Positions 6,061-6,238 of a DNA stretch of 6,238 bases are shown here, piece after piece. The position numbers and the translations under genes are program-made. Source of the stretch: Bacillota bacterium (lineage in GTDB: Bacteria > Bacillota > DTU065); NCBI GenBank assembly GCA_012842235.1, contig DUTE01000080.1:1-6238 (forward strand), given 5' to 3'. How positions within the stretch are numbered: the stretch's first letter is position 1; every line of letters begins with the position of its first letter. The notes beneath the pieces were generated by a model, which saw nothing but the letters and a program-made list of their open reading frames with translations, was not told where the DNA came from and made no database searches.

Positions 6061-6065
6061 GTTTT

Positions 6066-6238
6066 ATGAAAAGCGGTGCTGATAGAGTAAAAAAGGTCGC
6101 TACTGTATTGGCCATATTGTATGTTTTATTTTTATCTGTTTTTGCTCTAGATGCTTTTGGTGGCAACTTATCCTTAGGAAAACAAATTATTGGTTTTATT
6201 ATTCACTTGGTGCCATCTTTTTTGCTACTTATTTTAAT
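6066..6238 (+). CDS. Small integral membrane protein, DUF7670-like (3' end outside window)
   Basis: The frame starts at ATG 6066, with AGGGGGA (6053-6059) 6 bases upstream, and is still open at the window edge after 57 codons. A short basic N-terminus (MKSGADRVKK) is followed by a hydrophobic segment (residues about 11-29, VATVLAILYVLFLSVFALD), a small polar turn with FGGNLSLGKQ, and a second hydrophobic segment (about 41-57, IIGFIIHLVPSFLLLIL). The pattern LFLSVFALDAFG...HLVPSFLLL recalls the small DUF7670 membrane proteins, typically around 100 residues with three or four membrane segments; this is from memory of the family and not a search. Function unknown. The positive N-terminus predicts a cytoplasmic start. 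It shares the strand of rng and may be read from the same transcript or from its own. Confidence 0.75.
   Translation, partial: MKSGADRVKKVATVLAILYVLFLSVFALDAFGGNLSLGKQIIGFIIHLVPSFLLLIL

Overview
The window is a dense, one-strand (+) stretch of an AT-rich bacterial chromosome. It most likely comes from an anaerobic, rod-shaped Bacillota of the class Clostridia. The reasons are the gene order minD-minE-rodA-[radical SAM]-[DUF2344]-rng, which is a familiar clostridial arrangement, the strong AAGGAG/AAGGGG ribosome binding sites, the two TTG start codons, and the low GC content. No genus can be named from this alone. All genes look like vertically inherited core genes. There is no mobile element, tRNA, rRNA or CRISPR array.

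Layout. Bases 1-753 hold the end of minD and all of minE, the spatial regulators that keep the division septum at midcell. Bases 803-1927 encode a SEDS-family glycan polymerase, best called RodA. After a 127-base gap, bases 2055-4509 hold a near-abutting pair: a large radical SAM protein (TIGR03960 type) and a small DUF2344 (TIGR03936 type) partner. Bases 4528-5976 encode a complete RNase E/G-family endoribonuclease. A 89-base spacer with a hairpin, an imperfect direct repeat and a possible 10-codon leader ORF precedes a short membrane protein (from 6066) that runs off the right edge.

How the genes fit together. The left half is a cell-shape and division module: MinD/MinE place the septum and RodA builds side-wall peptidoglycan. 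The right half is an RNA/ribosome-linked module of unknown full purpose. The radical SAM/DUF2344 pair is repeatedly found beside rng, and in many clostridia this block is followed by the L21/L27 ribosomal protein genes. Here that continuation is replaced, at least immediately, by an unrelated small membrane protein.

No wholly new multi-gene system is visible. The most useful leads are the uncharacterised radical SAM/DUF2344/rng module, a pair of mutually exclusive RNA hairpins that could hide or expose the rodA ribosome binding site, an AUG-UAA start-stop directly before the TTG start of the radical SAM gene, an operator-like dyad in the rodA downstream gap, a perfect hairpin inside rng, and the structured leader before the terminal membrane-protein gene.
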